A DNA stretch of 7,679 nucleotides from an uncultured Lachnospiraceae bacterium (GTDB taxonomy: Bacteria > Bacillota > Clostridia > Lachnospirales > Lachnospiraceae), in contig CANPZR010000115.1 of assembly GCA_947589175.1 (NCBI GenBank), positions 1 to 7,679 of the forward strand. The letters run 5' to 3'. The notes under the pieces were generated by a model that did not search any database, had not been told where the DNA came from, and worked only from the letters and a program-made list of their open reading frames with translations. Positions 7,636-7,679 of the stretch are shown one piece after another; position 1 is the stretch's first letter; every line of letters begins with the position of its first letter. Made by a program: the position numbers and the translations under genes.

Positions 7636-7679
7636 ACCGATGGGGTTATGAAACCCACTTCGGGCTTTCACTTCCTTAA

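Larger units (their letters stand above)
7608..7679 (-). promoter_or_regulatory. Leader of the reductase gene with competing stem-loops
   Basis: This is the only non-coding stretch of note (72 nt, cut by the window edge). On the transcript strand it holds three pairings: GUGAAAG (7671-7665) with CUUUCAC (7633-7627); GGGUU (7656-7652) with AACCC (7647-7643), nested inside the first; and GCCUUUC (7635-7629) with GAAAGGC (7625-7619). The first and third share 7633-7629, so they cannot form together. The third covers most of the ribosome binding site. No convincing -35/-10 pair is visible, so the promoter probably lies further right. The region could be an RNA switch, a DNA operator or chance; it matches no riboswitch class that I recognise. 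Confidence 0.4.

Noticed and set aside
7608..7658. GTG start at 7658 extending the reductase by 17 residues
   Set aside because: The extension does not resemble the family N-terminus, runs through the inverted repeats, and the ATG at 7607 has its own ribosome binding site at good spacing.
7643..7679. A -10-like CATAAC (7650-7645 on the minus strand) as the operon promoter
   Set aside because: It matches only four of six consensus bases, and no -35 element sits at an acceptable spacing within the window.

Overview
The window looks like one leftward (minus-strand) operon from a Gram-positive, probably clostridial (Lachnospiraceae-like) bacterium of roughly balanced GC content. That placement is inferred from strong AAAGGAG/GAGGTG-type ribosome binding sites, tight gene packing, and fused ATPase-permease proteins with no periplasmic adaptor gene among them. 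No species can be named from the sequence alone.

Reading in the direction of transcription (right to left): a short leader with competing inverted repeats (7608-7679); an aldo/keto reductase (6630-7607); a fused ATPase/FtsX-type permease (4323-6608); a second, divergent fused ATPase/FtsX-type permease (1873-4326); a half-size type IV ABC exporter with a degenerate ATP site (31-1851); and the first nine codons of a further gene (1-27) that leaves the window. The junctions are 21 nt, a 4-nt ATGA overlap, 21 nt and 3 nt. No terminator or internal promoter is evident and no intergenic stretch approaches 300 bases, so co-transcription is the simplest reading. The promoter and any linked regulator should lie beyond the right edge.

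The two fused proteins share the MacB-like plan: an N-terminal ATPase, one membrane helix, an extracytoplasmic domain of more than 300 residues, then three more helices. Their overlapping stop and start suggest they are made together, and they may pair as a heterodimer. The exporter half has Asp in place of the catalytic Glu after Walker B and no A-loop aromatic residue. This is the pattern of the degenerate partner of heterodimeric exporters such as TM287/288, so the partial gene after it is probably the catalytically competent partner. The cassette would then encode two different ABC machines plus one NAD(P)H-dependent oxidoreductase. A role in handling or resisting a toxic or peptide-like compound is plausible but not shown by the sequence.

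The points most worth a second look are the leader, where two mutually exclusive 7-bp stems compete and one covers the ribosome binding site of the reductase, and the combination of two ABC pairs with a reductase in one transcription unit.
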